Shown here: piece by piece, positions 34,325 to 46,929 of the stretch
Layout of the letters: each line of letters begins with the position of its first letter
Position numbering within the stretch: position 1 is the first letter of the stretch
Assembly: GCA_037126765.1 (NCBI GenBank)
Contig: JBBCBC010000007.1
Coordinates: 27,537,667-27,601,666, forward strand
Direction of reading: 5' to 3'
Length of the DNA: 64,000 nucleotides
DNA from: Stenogyne calaminthoides
Lineage: Eukaryota > Streptophyta > Magnoliopsida > Lamiales > Lamiaceae
The notes under the pieces: generated by a model
Told to the model about the DNA's origin: nothing
What the model saw: the letters and a program-made list of their open reading frames with translations, nothing else
The model's database searches: none
Made by a program: the position numbers and the translations under genes

Positions 34325-36302
34325 TGTTGGTCCCAGTGCAAACGAGTCTTACACATGTATGGGGGGGAATACACGTGTTCAGTGTTTTTAAAACTTTTTC
34401 TTACTGAGGTCAGCTTGGGTCAGATAATCCTGAAGATTAGGTTCCGAGAAGCACAGATCGCTCTGAGTCAAAGTCTACTGAGACAGTGATCATGAGCTGC
34501 TTTCAGATACCTCAGATAATCCCAACTGAGTCCTGAGTGTCAGAGATCCTGAGTTACTTGGATCAGATAACTAACTTACTGAATCCTCAAATGAGAGTTC
34601 AGTTTGGTAATTATCTGTTCTAGCTACTCAGTCGTGCGGAATGGTTGGCCCTTAGTTTATTCTCGTTTTAAGCTTTGCTGAAAACCTTCCCTTTATGAAA
34701 TAGTGATTAAGCTGTGATTCACTTATGCAACTTCAGAGGATTGATTCCAACTGAATATCAGTGAAAAGTATGCTTTCAAAATCAAGTCAATGCAACAGTT
34801 AAGCACAGATAAGGAAAGCAATAAAGAACACATCAATTATAGTGGTTCAGAGACTCAAGCTCCTACATCCACTCTCTCTGATCCTCAGAGAAATTCACTA
34901 TCAACTTCTGAGCTTTCTGACTACCTCGTGTAGTTTACTTACTCAACTCGGCCCAGAGTTTTCTGACTACTCCACGTAGTTTACTTACTCAACCCGACCT
35001 TGAGCTTTCTAACTACCTCCGTAGTTTACTTACTCAAACAAGCTTTCAGAATACCCCTGTAGCTTACTAACTTCTCCTCTAGAGTTTTCTGACTACTCCG
35101 CGTAGTTTACTAACTCTTTACAACTCTTCTCACCAACAAACACACTCCAACTACCTTCTCAAGGGTTTGGGGTTTCTCGGTTGGTTTCCAACTAGGATGA
35201 GATATCCTTTACAATGAAGCACAATGCAAAGGGTTAGGATATTATGACTAAGCTTTGGATAATTCTTATCAAGCTAGGCTTAGTATAGTGAGCTCTCTTC
35301 AGTGTAGAAGCACTTGGGAAATTCTAAGTTTTTCGAGTGCTTTATCTTTTGCAAGAATAAGTTTGAGCTCTTGAGTTGCGTATAAATTTCCCGTAGCCTT
35401 ACAATGTAGAGGGTCACCAGTATCTATAGGCATGCACCAAGGTCACTCTTGAAAACTATCCGTTGGAGAGACAGCTTCGTGAGTTCCCTCTTATGGTGTG
35501 TGAGAAACGGCTATATTTAGGGTTTGAAACTCCCTAACACGTTTTAGGCAATAGCCTTCCTATGTAGCCGGTCTTCACTTTTTGCAGTCTAGAACTTTTG
35601 TACATCTGACATCTTTTTCAACGACCTATAACTGTCAGTGTCAGTATGGTATAGTGTCGTCTTCCTCTTTTTGACTTTTGTCTCCAGTTAAAGGTGGACA
35701 CCTTCAACGGCTCTTTTTGGTTACAAACTCTGAGTTTGATATAACCTTAACAACACTTCTGACTTAGTTCCTTTTGTCTGCATTTGAATGTCTTGGCAAC
35801 ATCTAACTTTCTAAGGAATCGCGATCTTCTCAGTATTGCATCCTTCAAATAGATATAGTCAGTGCCTCGGAACATTCAGGTTCATACTGAGCACTCAGTT
35901 CATTACTGAGTCTTCAGTAATTACTGTGCCTTCAGTATTCTTTATCTTCAATCTTCAGTCTTTAGTCTTGAGTCTTCAGAGTCTTCTGAGTCTTCAGTGT
36001 CTTCTGAGTCTTCTGAGTCTACTAACTGATACACTGAATCTTCGTGCTGAGTCTTCAGTTCTTCAGTATCCTACTGAGTCTTCAGAACCTTCAGTTTCAT
36101 ACTGAAACTTCAGTTTCCTCAGAAACATACTGATTTCTTCAGAGTCTTCAGAACTTATCCCGAACTTATCCTCAGATAACATCCTGAATACTCTAAAACC
36201 GAATCCTGACTCAACTATCAAGATCATTCTGAACATGTCATACTCAGGGGTTTTGGGATCAAATCAAAATCATATATCTTTTATTAAATTCATCTCCCAA
36301 CA
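34325..36302 (-). repeat. 3' LTR of element C
   Basis: Plus-strand reading starts TGTTGGTCCCAG and ends CTCCCAACA. It contains several tandem TTTCTGACTAC..CGTAGTTTACTTACTC units (about 34910-35115) and a U3 block at about 35930-36110 made of CTTCAGT/GTCTTCTGA repeats. Confidence 0.93.
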
Positions 36303-36317
36303 ATTTCCCCCTTTTTG
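36303..36317 (-). other. Polypurine tract of element C
   Basis: On the minus strand AAAAAGGGGGAAAT immediately precedes the 3' LTR, as in element B. Confidence 0.85.
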
Positions 36318-36769
36318 ATGATGCCAAATCCTATCTTGTTACTAACATATAACCTATTCTCAGGTTTCAGTTTATCCTATTACAAGATTGGTTGTCTCCC
36401 AACAATTTCTTAAATCAGAGAAACTTTTAACAATTTAAGTTATTCAGTATTTCTTCAGTAATGAATCTCTTTAAGTAGTTCATTACTAAATACTTAAACA
36501 ATTTCCCCATATTCAGACAATTTCTCCCTTATCAACATACAATCAGTTCAGAGACATTCATTCAGGAATAACAAAAATAAGAGACATGTAAATAAGATAA
36601 TGAGATATTATCTTTTGAGCATAATGATAAATCTTCATTGATGATGAGTATACCATTACAGATTACAATGAGTTTATCAACAAAATCAAAAAGACAAAAA
36701 TTTAAAGATTACAGAATCTTCTGAGTCTTCAATCTTCAGTTTTGGCTATTCAGTCTTCTGCTCTTCAGT

Positions 36770-39700
36770 TTGCTTCATTCTCAACTTCATCAGCGGGCAC
36801 CTCCAGGTCGAACATTCCGAAATATCTCTTCTTCAGCTCATTTCTCTCCTTAATAATATCCGGATCAAGTTTCTCGCTAAACCCAAATTTAACCAAAGAT
36901 ATCGAAAGCAATTTCTTGAGTAATGGCCTTCTCATTCACCAAGCCATTACCAAGTCTTGGAGGAGGATAGGAATTTGGACCGGGGGCTACTATCTCGTAC
37001 CTCTCTCCTTCATCCGCAAGGTTAATCCAAATTTCAGAGATACTTTGGATAGAAGGTTAGGAGATATTCAATGAATGCTTCATTCTCGATCGAGCTTTCC
37101 CTCTCCATTCCCCGAGAACATCATAATTGAACCAGAAGGTTCTCTTGACTTGTTCCCACATATCGTTGAGTTTGATAGGCATCCATTTATCAACGTGGGG
37201 CCACTTTAGTGCTTTTGATGTTCCTTTCCTCTTGCTCGCAAACTTCCTGAATTCACTCCTTCGCTTCTACTCTTCGTCTATCTTCTTTCTGATCACAGAC
37301 GCTCCTGAGACCGAAGCAGCAGCTTTCTTAGCTTGTTCTATTTGGAGTGTCTTCAGAGCATCTCTCATGTTGAAGACTTTCTTCTGAGGTTGAGACTCAG
37401 ATTCTTCCGTTTCTTCATCATCCAGAATCAACTTTCTCTGGATTGGCTTAGAAGCCTTCGCACGCTTGCTTACAGGTTGAACAACGCCCAAGGCTTTCCT
37501 CTTCATAGGCAATTCAGTAGCAGCCTGGCTTGTTCCAACCTCTTCTCTAGCACTCAGTTTCTCTCTTGCAACATCAAGCATGGTTTGCTCAGAAACTCGA
37601 GTGTAAATAGGCTTTTCTACCTGAGCGAACTTCAACTTCTCAGTAGCTTCGACTTCTCTTAAGGCTTTGACTAGATTATACATTTCAGCATCTTTCTAAG
37701 CCTTCTTCTCCAAAGTACGTGCCATGAACTTTCTGAGGTCTTCACCTTCCTTTTCCCCCTTCTTGGCACCGTAATTTGGAAGAAGTCTGGAGAGTGTTGT
37801 GTCCATGTGATATTGTTCTTTGCTCACACAGCAAACTTCTCCTGCTATCTGATCTTGTTCATCTTCCAGCCTCCTTAGATGGTTCTTGGCCACAGAAAAT
37901 TCTTCAGATAAGTGAGCAAACTGGCCAGAGAGAGCCTCCTTAAGCATCTCTGTCATCTTGGTCATGAGCACTAAGCTCATTTCCTCAACAGCAGATTTTA
38001 TCATCACTTCATTCCTCTCTGCCAACTTCACCTCTAGAAATGCAGTTGACTCCTGGTGCTTCTGATTCATTTCAGCACTAAGCTCAGCCTTGACTCCCTC
38101 CAGCTTTTCATTCAGCTTATCTTCCATGGAGGTCATCTGTGAGGTCAGAGTGTTTTGGATTAGCACCAGCTCTGAAGAGTGGCTAAGACTTTCCATCTGT
38201 TGAGCTTGATTGGCCAATGTTTCTTCCATCTGAGCAATCTTGATCATCATTGGCTAAACCTTCTCAAGTTTCTCCATCAAGGGAGTGAGATCAATCTCAG
38301 GAACCTTCTGCACCTTCTGTGCTGTTTGATCATCCTGAGCTACAGCTTCATCCTGAGCTCCAGTCTCCAACTGAGCCTCAGTCTGTTTATCAGACAATTC
38401 AGAATTAAAGATAGAACTTTCAGTAACTTTGGCATAATTGTTAATAGTGCCAAAAGGTACCTGAAGAGTGTTAGCTTCAGTCTGAGGTTGACCAATTTCA
38501 GGTTGATCAGCAACAGAAGTCTCCTTTTCAATCTGAGTCTGATCCTCAACACCTCCCTGTTGGTCCCCATCTCCATCTTGAGATTTGTCTCCGCTGCTTG
38601 GGGCACCAACTTCAGTAGCTTTTCTTTCAGCTGACTTCCTATGAACCAGCTCATCAAAATCGGAGTTTTTCATCCTCGAGCTTTGTCATTCAACCACGAG
38701 AAATCGGGTCGAAGGTTGTTTCCTCATTCCACCAGTCTTCCCCTCTGAAAGCAGCAATATCAAGCATCTCGGGAAGAGTCTGATTGAGAATGAACACAGT
38801 TGTCCTTAATTTGAGCTGAGCTCAGGGTAGCGGAAAAGAATGAACCGTTCCCCCTTGCTCCTCCACTCGCGCTTTCTTCCCCTCGCCCTTCTTCCATTTA
38901 AGGGCTCTGGGTTCGATTGAAGCTTCTGGCGAGGATCAAAAGTAGATCACTCGGAGCTCATCAAGAATATTCGCTCCCGAGTCTCGGCCCTTCTGAAGGT
39001 GGTGCGGTCGGGTCCTCGGTTTGCATCCCGAGTGGGTTAAGGGTCCTAAGTGACACTTCCTCCAGATTGGTTACGAGTTAGCTCTTCTATTTGTCTGGAG
39101 GCACTTTTTTCAAGGAATCTCGAGGCCTAAGTTCCTTTGAAAATTTCTGAAAAATTTTATCCGAACTTAGAGATGTCTCAAGACCTCCGAGAAGACACAT
39201 TCCTCCCTGGTCTTGTGGCCTTTGAGATAACTCCGAGCCAAAACTTGCAATGGCGAACTCGAAAGGTTTTGCCCTCGGTTGAATCTCCTCGAGAATCATC
39301 GCCATCTTCATCGGTGAGAACCACCAATCTTCCGCGCTTTGGGGCAAGGTTCTTCGCTTCATTATTTTTTTTGCACCTTGCTCCATCTTTGCCTCCAACA
39401 AAACCTTCCCCGGGTTTGTTGAGTCTCTTTTTCAACCGCAAGAATCGGTGATTCTACCTTCTTTTCTCTCTTCCCCACGGCCTCTTTTTCTTTGCAAAGA
39501 ATGGGCTTAAAGAGAATTTTGGACTTAGGGAATGGGGTCGAATTGGCGAAGATATCCTCCTCCTCTCTGCACATCTCCAAAATATAAGCAATTTTGGTGG
39601 CATGGTGGATCTTGCCTTTTATTGAGATCGCCCCGTCAACCTTCTTCAAAACTTTGGTCTGCTCACTCACCGTCAGAATCAAAAATTTCAGCCAGTTGAA

Positions 39701-40273
39701 GTCAGTGGTGGGTGAGGCCTCGATTGCCGCCATCAATCTGAGCTTTGGGGTACTGATCTGCTCAAAACTCCCCGCAAGACTCATGATGCTCTTGCTCACA
39801 ATATCCATCAACACACGATATTGTGGCTTTAAGTGCTTCTTATGCAATGTCGCCTCAAATTTAATAGGATTCTCAGCAATCCTATCTAAGTACTCTTGCT
39901 CTCTACCCGACATATACATCGTAGGATCCTCTCCTCTATCACAGAGCTCAAAAACATCATTCAGATTTTTCGGAACTATATACAGATCCCTCTCAAAAAC
40001 GATTTATTTGGACGACTGCTCTAAATGTGAAACAGTTAACTTAGAATGCATACAACCCTCTTCATCTATCTTCAAGTTATAGATGAATTAGATTACCTCT
40101 TTTGCAAACTCCTGATCTGGTCGGTTTGCGACTAGTTGGGTGAGTTTAGCCAGTCGAATCATATGCAGAGCCTCCTCTTCTGGCTTTGAGTTGGTTGTGC
40201 TTTCAAGTGAGACAACGAACTCGTACCATGGCTTGTTGGTTTCAGCTAATCTCTCGAACAGGGTTGGGGCCAT
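36770..40273 (-). pseudogene. Element C accessory ORF, multiply broken
   Basis: Begins at ATG 40273 (MAPTLFERLAETNKPWYEFVV), a different N-terminus from A and B but with the same EEEALHM pattern. Pieces in order on the minus strand: 40273-40088; 39919-39362 (YRVLMDIVSKSIMS, LRLMAAIEASPTTDFNWLKF); a badly disturbed stretch at 38660-39360; 38673-38254 (NSDFDELVHRK, LQVPFGTINNYAKV); 38250-37696 (coiled coil, NYGAKKGE); 37683-37267 (KRAKASKPIQRKLI, then ASVSGA). The C-terminal domain then follows, degraded, to about 36770. Homology to B along its length shows that both derive from one ancestral gene. Confidence 0.75.
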
Positions 40274-40393
40274 TTTAGAGATTGATTGAAGAAATGAAGC
40301 TTTAGGGTTTGGGAATTTCTGGGCAAAGGTTAATCGCAAAGGATTTGGGAACGAAGGGTTTGATAAAATTTTGGCTTGAATGACTTATTGGGG

Positions 40394-40401
40394 TTTATAT
40401 A
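40394..40401 (-). promoter_or_regulatory. TATA box upstream of the element C accessory ORF
   Basis: TATATAAA on the minus strand, about 121 bp before the ATG at 40273. The surrounding sequence has diverged from A and B but the box is kept. Confidence 0.5.
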
Positions 40402-40930
40402 GCTTCGAGATCGTGGGGAATCGCGTTGGTTAGGTGAAAAACAACGGTTGAGATTAATCCTCCGATTAATCGGGTATACGAACCGACGATCTCCGAAAAG
40501 TAAGCCGCCAAAACATTCTCATTGGTCATTAATGTAGCAGAGCATTAAATGACTGTTGACCTTCTTCGGAATTTAAAACGATCCCGCCCAAAAACACTCC
40601 TCAGGTGTTTTGAATTTATTGCGAATGATTACTGAGCTTTACTTGAGCAATAAATGAGTCGCATGAGTCATTACTTCTTCAGACTAATTTCCCCCTATCA
40701 GTCTTACTGAGTACTGACCTTGATAAAATGTCAGTATAATACTGAGTACTTAATTGGTTCAGTATAATTCTGAGTACTGACCTTCAGTAAATCTGAGTTT
40801 CCTGAGACTCAGTTCAGTATTTCCATTTTATCCTGAGCTTCTCAGAAGAATTCTGAGAAAACTTCATGCATCTGAAAATCTTCAATTTTTCAGATTTTAC
40901 TCTATACACCTGGTTCTAACATCCCTAATT
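40402..40930 (-). other. Element C spacer between pol and accessory ORF
   Basis: Non-coding. In the minus direction it begins after the pol stop and contains CTGAGTACTGA-like repeats (about 40700-40860). It is equivalent to the 0.6-kb spacers of A and B. Confidence 0.6.
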
Positions 40931-42510
40931 CAACTGAAAGTTCCTAAAATCTTGATTCCGCCAAAGGTTTAGTCAAGATATCAGCTCTTTGCTTATCAGT
41001 ATGAATTTTCTCCATCCTTATGTCCTTCTTCTCGACATGATCTCTGATGAAGTGATGTCTGATATCCACATGCTTGCATCTGGCGTGCAATATCGGATTT
41101 TGTGAAATAGCAATAGCACTATTATTGTCACAAAATATTGGTACTTCATTGGATACAACTTTATAATCCCTTAATTGTTGTCCGAGCGAAAGAATCGAAA
41201 GCACAAAGCAGCCTTCCTCGCAGACCATGTATATTCAAATTTCATGAGTACTTGTTGCTACTGAGGTCTGTTTCTTCGAAAACCAAGATATCAGCTTACT
41301 TCCTAGAAATTGACAAGTTCCTGAAGTGGACTTCCGTCAATCCTCGCAAACCTCCATAATCAAAGATCTCGAGTAACCGCTTAATTCAAGGTTATCATCA
41401 CCGGATACCATAATCCTCTATTCATCGCGTGCCCTTAAGATACTTCAAAGATCTTTTTGGCGCCTTCCATGTGACTAGCTTTAGGATTAGCTTGGTATCT
41501 TGCACATATCCCAACAAAGAAATGTTATATCCGCCTACTTGTTGTAAGATAGAGCAATGATCCAATGATTCCTCTATAATCAAAAGATGACTCACCGACG
41601 GTTTGCCTTGAATCGATCCATCTTGTAGTTAGTATTCATAGGAATCCTAATCAGATTGCAATCTGACACCATATTTGGCAATCGGATCTCTCGTGTACCT
41701 TGCTCGGTTGATGAATATTCCTTCCGTTGATTGTTTCACTTGAAGACCTAGAAAGAAATTCATCTCTCCCATCATTGACATCTCAAACTTGCCTTTCATC
41801 AGTGTTGAAAACTTTTCACACAGCTGATGGTTTGGAGATCCAAAAATGATGTCATCAACATATATCTGAACTAGTAAGATATCTTCCCTATCCTCTATCC
41901 CGAACAGAGTTCTATCAACAATCCCCTTTGATAAAACCATGGTCATAAAGAAACGGAGAAAAGTATCATACCATGCTCTGGGTGCTTGTTTGAGACCATA
42001 CAAAGCTTTTTCCGAGCACATGTAAACTTGGTCATTCTGCTTGAAACCGTGGAGGTTGTTCCACATAAACCTCTTCTTTAAGCACACTGCTCGAAAATGC
42101 ACTTTTCACATCCATTTGATAGACTGTGAACTTCATGTGGGCAGCATATGCAAGAAACAATCTGATGGCTTCTAGTCTTGCATTAGGTGCAAAGGTTTCA
42201 TCATAGTCCAAGCCTTCTTCTTGGGAATAACCTTGTGCAACTAGCTTTGCCTTGTTTCTCACAATGTTGTTGTTTTCATCTCTTTTATTCTTGAAAACCC
42301 ACTTGGTTCCAATGACATTATGCCTTTCTGGTCTATCTACTAGCTCCCATACTTCATTCCTTGAGAATTGATTCAAATTTCATCTTGCATAGCAAAGAAT
42401 CCAATGAGAATCTTGTAGAGCTTCACCAATCTCAAGAGGTTCTTTCTCCCGATAGGAAGCAAAGCAGAATAGTGCACTTTCACCATGGAACCTTCTTGTT
42501 TTAACACCTT
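40931..42510 (-). pseudogene. Element C RNase H and RT, broken
   Basis: Minus-strand pieces: RT 42376-42032 (ERHNVIGTKWVFKNKRDE, FAPNARLEAIR, VYQMDVKSAF); RT 42102-41647 (ALYGLKQAPRAWYDT, an intact IYVDDIIFGS near 41850, FFLGLQVKQSTEGIF); and RNase H 41228-40944 (VPIFCDNNSAIAI, RHHFIRDHVEKKDI, ADILTKPLAESRF). Between about 41160 and 41650 the homology is kept but the frame is lost at places where B has CTG/CAG and C has TCG/CG. Confidence 0.85.
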
Positions 42511-44340
42511 CGCTTAGATCACCCACAATCGACTTGTAGGATGACTATCTAACCATTTCCTTCTTGATGTTCCCCCTTCAGTAATATCCTCAACATTTGA
42601 AATGTTAGGTTCAGTTAAATCAGTAAACTCAGGGAACAACAGAAAAGGAGAAAGGGAATCATCTTCCTCAGGGGAAATTCTATTCGAACATTGTCGAGAC
42701 ATTTGTTCCCCTTTGGTCGATAGATTCGAGAATTTGCCTCACCGTGACCACATCTTCATTGGCATCACATACCCGAAGTCCGAACTGTGTCTGCTCAGAT
42801 TGGTCACCTTGGGAGTGTTGGCTTTCCTGAGTCTCACCATCCTGATTTCCATCCCGAACTTCTTTATCTGAGTCTGAGTCACTCCAATCATAGATAGTGA
42901 CCGACTTCTTCTTTTCGTGTTCAAATGGATGATTTATCTTTCGCTTTCAGCTTAACTGGTGATCCTCTTAGTCACTTCATCTCAAGATTATGTTCTTGTT
43001 TCTTCAACACAAGTAGATTCATCAAAAAACACATGAGGTGTTTCTTCCACAATAAGAGTCCTACAGGTTGTAAACTCGAAAAGCTTTTTATCGACTTCGA
43101 ATATCCTAAGAATATTCCTTCACCAAATTTTTACTATCAAATGTTTTCAATCGATCTTTACCATTATTGTGTATGAAACACTTGCAAACCAAACACATGA
43201 AAGAAAGAAACAAGAGGCTTCCTTTCATTCCAAAGCTCATAGGGTGTTTTGCCTTGACTCTTGGTCAAGATGGATCTGTTTCCGAGAGTAGCATGCAAAG
43301 TTGATACCTTTCAAATTTCAAAACCTTTTAGGAATATCAGCTTCAGTAATCATTGTCCTTGCAGATTCTTTCAGAGTCCTGTTCCTTCTTTCAGCAACAC
43401 CATTTTGTTGAGGGGTCCTTGCAGCTGATGTTTCATGTGAAATTCCATTCTTTGCACATTAATCAGATATGATATGATTTATAAACTTCGGTTCTTTGTC
43501 GATCCGATTTTGACCACACTCGATTTTTTTCAATCATCGAGCCTTTTCAAGAACTCTGGCAAAATTTTATCTCGAGTCTCTTTTTCTTCGAGTAAGAATA
43601 TGACCCAAGTATATCTTGAGTAGTCATCAACTACTACCAATGTGTACTTCCTGCCATTAGTGCTTACTGGTGTTATTGGACCAAAAAGATCCATATGCAG
43701 TAACTGAAGTATTCTATCAGTAGAAACTTCTACTTTGCTTTTAAATGATGCTTTTATTTGTTTTCCTTTTTTCGCACGCATCACAAATATGTTCCTTCAT
43801 CAACACTTCATTAGGCAACCCTCTCACATGAGCTAATCTTGCAAGCTTGTTCGGGGTTTTGAAATTTAGGTGATTCATTCTTTTATGCCATAACCAACTC
43901 GGTATCTCGTGGAACTTTTAGCAACTAAACATGTATCTTTAGGAGTTGAACTCCAATCAACAAGATACACATTCCCTTTTCTTGTACCAACCAAGAATAC
44001 TTTCTCGTGATGTATCATCTTTCACAAAGCATAAGTTCTTAGAGAACTCAACATTGAAACCCTTATCACGTAATTGGCTAATTGAAAGCAAGTTATGCTT
44101 CAATCCGGATACATATGAAACACCATGGATATGAACTGAGTTGACTTCCAAAGTTCCATATCCTTCAATCATCCCTTGAGTTATCTCCAAAAGTGATCTC
44201 GGGGCCTTTTGTTCAACATAGTCACCGAGTATCTTCTTGTATCCTCATCATATGTCTTGAACATCCACCGTCAAGATACCATATATCGAGAGCTTTTTCA
44301 TCTCTCGCTCATCGATTGCCCATGTGATCTTTAGTTAGTT
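42511..44340 (-). pseudogene. Element C integrase and protease region, broken
   Basis: Minus-strand homology covers the INT-RT linker (42702-42514, with LTEPNISNVEDI), the INT core (43784-43530, LLHMDLFGPITPVSTNGRKY; the HETSAARTPQQNG region near 43400-43450) and the segment between protease and INT (44190-43957, GYGTLEVNSVHIHGVSYVSG). The protease active-site region is expected near 44250-44330 but is too disturbed to read. Confidence 0.75.
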
Positions 44341-46795
44341 CGAAGGTTCTTTGTTTTCCTCCCGAAAAAATGTATCAATTCTTAGGTACCCAGGTTTGTG
44401 TAGGGTCCTACAAGGTTAGATGTACCTTTCGAATCCAAATCGCCTCGACAACTCTAATCACTTTAGAGTGGCTAATTTGTCTTCCATAAACATCAACATA
44501 TACATCCACTACTCGGGTGCCTTAGCGCTTTTACGTAGATATATGTGTGCTAGCTTTAGCATGAACATGGGCTTTTGAATTCTTCTTTAGTTTAGGCCTT
44601 ATGTTCATATGCTTAGGCTTTTGTGCAGCCGGTCTAAATCTTTGTTGACTCTGGTTCAGATAACCTTTACCCTTAGGCAAGTGGGGGTTCAGTTGTTATG
44701 CATCTTTGAAACTGGTCTTTTCAAAGATAATGAGGACTTGGTCTCTTCAATTGAGAATGTCTCTGCTGAGTGTTTCTCATCCGAGGATTCCTCCGATGGT
44801 TCAATGTGGAGCCTTCCTGTGTTTGCATTCTTAGCCCGAGGCTTTGAAGTACTTGCTGAAACTTTCTTCTAATCGATCGCTTTCAGTTTTTTCTAGCCTT
44901 CACCGAGGTTTGGGCTTTCTAACCCGATCATTCATTTTTCATCGAGACCATAGGTCCTTTTCCCTTGTCTACAACCTTGGGCATTAGTTCGGGCTTGAAG
45001 TGTAGGTGCCAATTGGTTTTACAAAGATAGTCTTCTTACTACTTGATGCAAAGATTTAGATGACCTTGTGAGGTTCCCCCGAATAAATCCCAATCCAGCT
45101 TTTTATAGTCATAGATCTCTGGTAACTCTGAATTTCATCTATTACATTAGATGCATTATTCAATAGAGTTAACTTTTTTCTCGCACTATCCTCACACATT
45201 CAGAGAGTTTTATGCTTCTCGAGAGGTTATTGAACTTCGATTCCGATTAGTCAATCTCTTCAAATGGATTTCTCTAGCTTTTTCGCTTAGGGACATTATC
45301 AACTTCTCTTTCTCGAGAGTTGTACTTTCGTAACATCCAGCCATCAAGAGCTCCCATTAATTGAGAAGTGATTTCAATATTGCTAGAGTCTTTCCATTTT
45401 AGATTTTCACTTTTCGCCTCCTTATTCTCGCTTTGAGTTCTATTTAGCGATCCATGCAAAAACAAAGATAGTCCTTCATCGATTCTCAAAAGAATCCATC
45501 AGTCAAAATGACTATTTTCAAAGGAACTTGAAAACTCTTGTGCTAGTGTAGGAGCAACAACAAGAGAAAGAAGAGTTTACCTCCTCAATGGCCATCGACA
45601 GATGTCATCACTTTCACCGCTTTGAGAATATCTCATCCGAAGAGCTAGATCCCTCCTCGAGTGTTCTTCTTCTCCGCAACCATGTCCTTTTTGCTTGAGA
45701 ACTTCGGTCTCTTTTAGCTTGCCTTTCTCTTCTCTCCTTAGCACTCAAATCGACAATCATACCGAAGTGACCTTTCTTCCGCAATTATAGCTTCATTGGT
45801 ATCATCATCCCGATCATTTTCTTCCTCGACTTGGAGTCCTTCTTTTCCGGATGAAGATCCTTCACTTTCGTGTCCTTCTTCTTCTCGGTTGATCCGTCCT
45901 CGGTGTTTCTTCCGCACTGGGTTCCTGTAATAGCTTTTGTATTTTACAAATCTATTATTAAGTCTGTCAAACCTCCTTGCCATCAGTGCTAGCTTTTCCT
46001 CAAGCTCATCCTGATGTTTGGCATGGGGGTTCTCAGACTCTCTAGTTTTATAGGTTTTATCTTTGGCTTTTAAAGCCATATTTTTACTCGATGAAGAATC
46101 ATCTTTCTTTTGTCGACCTTTTTTTTGGATTTCTTATCAATTACAAATTCATAGGCCTTCAAATTTCGAGAGAAGACTTGTTGGTAAGGCATTGAATTAA
46201 TATTCTTGGTGTTTTCAATCACCACTTTGCATGAATATCCCATTTCTTAGAAAGACCTCTAAGAATTTTCAATGCAACTTCTCTATGTGGATATTTCTTT
46301 CCAAGTGCATTTAGATCATTCATGATGCTAGTGAATCGACTTCCAATTTGTCTATTGATTCACCATCATCCATTTCAAAAACTATCAAACTTTCCAATTG
46401 CCAATCGAAAAGTTTGTTTTTTTTTATGATGATCCGTGTGCCTTGGCACATTCACGCTTAGTGTATCCCAAATCTCTTTAGCAAGATTACGTGAGAGATC
46501 ATTCCCATCACACCATCATTAATTGTAGATCAGATAGTGTGTCTTTTGCAATGTAGTCTAGATTGACTAACTTTCTCTCCTCGAGAGTCACTTGGTCATC
46601 GACATAGGAAATTCTCGCCTAGGATCAATTCTCTCATCTTCTCTTCCTCTCCGATTCACCACAAGAAAAATTGGAATGGTCCTTGAGAGGCCACTCTCCA
46701 CATACGCTCATGTTTGGAATACGATGAGCCTGCATTCTCGGGCCTCCATAGATCATAGTTCTCCACCGAGAACATGAGAAGTTTTTAGAAGACAT
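44341..46795 (-). pseudogene. Element C gag, broken
   Basis: Minus-strand gag homologous to element B. A 113-codon piece at 46079-45738 (KDKTYKTRESENPHAKHQDELEEKLALMARRF) matches B's gag. The following CCHC region near 45740-45780 is recognisable as nucleotides but out of frame. The N-terminal UBN2-type part lies at about 46190-46795. Frame breaks again cluster at B's CTG/CAG sites. Confidence 0.7.
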
Positions 46796-46914
46796 TTTAT
46801 CCGATCTTTTGAAAAGAAAAAAATTTCAAAGAAATAAGATCGATTCAGATAGACCACAAGTATTTTTGAAAAATAAAATTTTGGTCAACACAAACAGGGG
46901 TCAAGTTGAACCAA

Positions 46915-46926
46915 CGCTCGATACCA
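46915..46926 (-). other. Primer binding site of element C
   Basis: On the minus strand TGGTATCGAGCG follows the 5' LTR, a slightly altered form of TGGTATCAGAGC, the sequence complementary to the 3' end of initiator Met-tRNA. Confidence 0.75.
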
Positions 46927-46929
46927 CTT

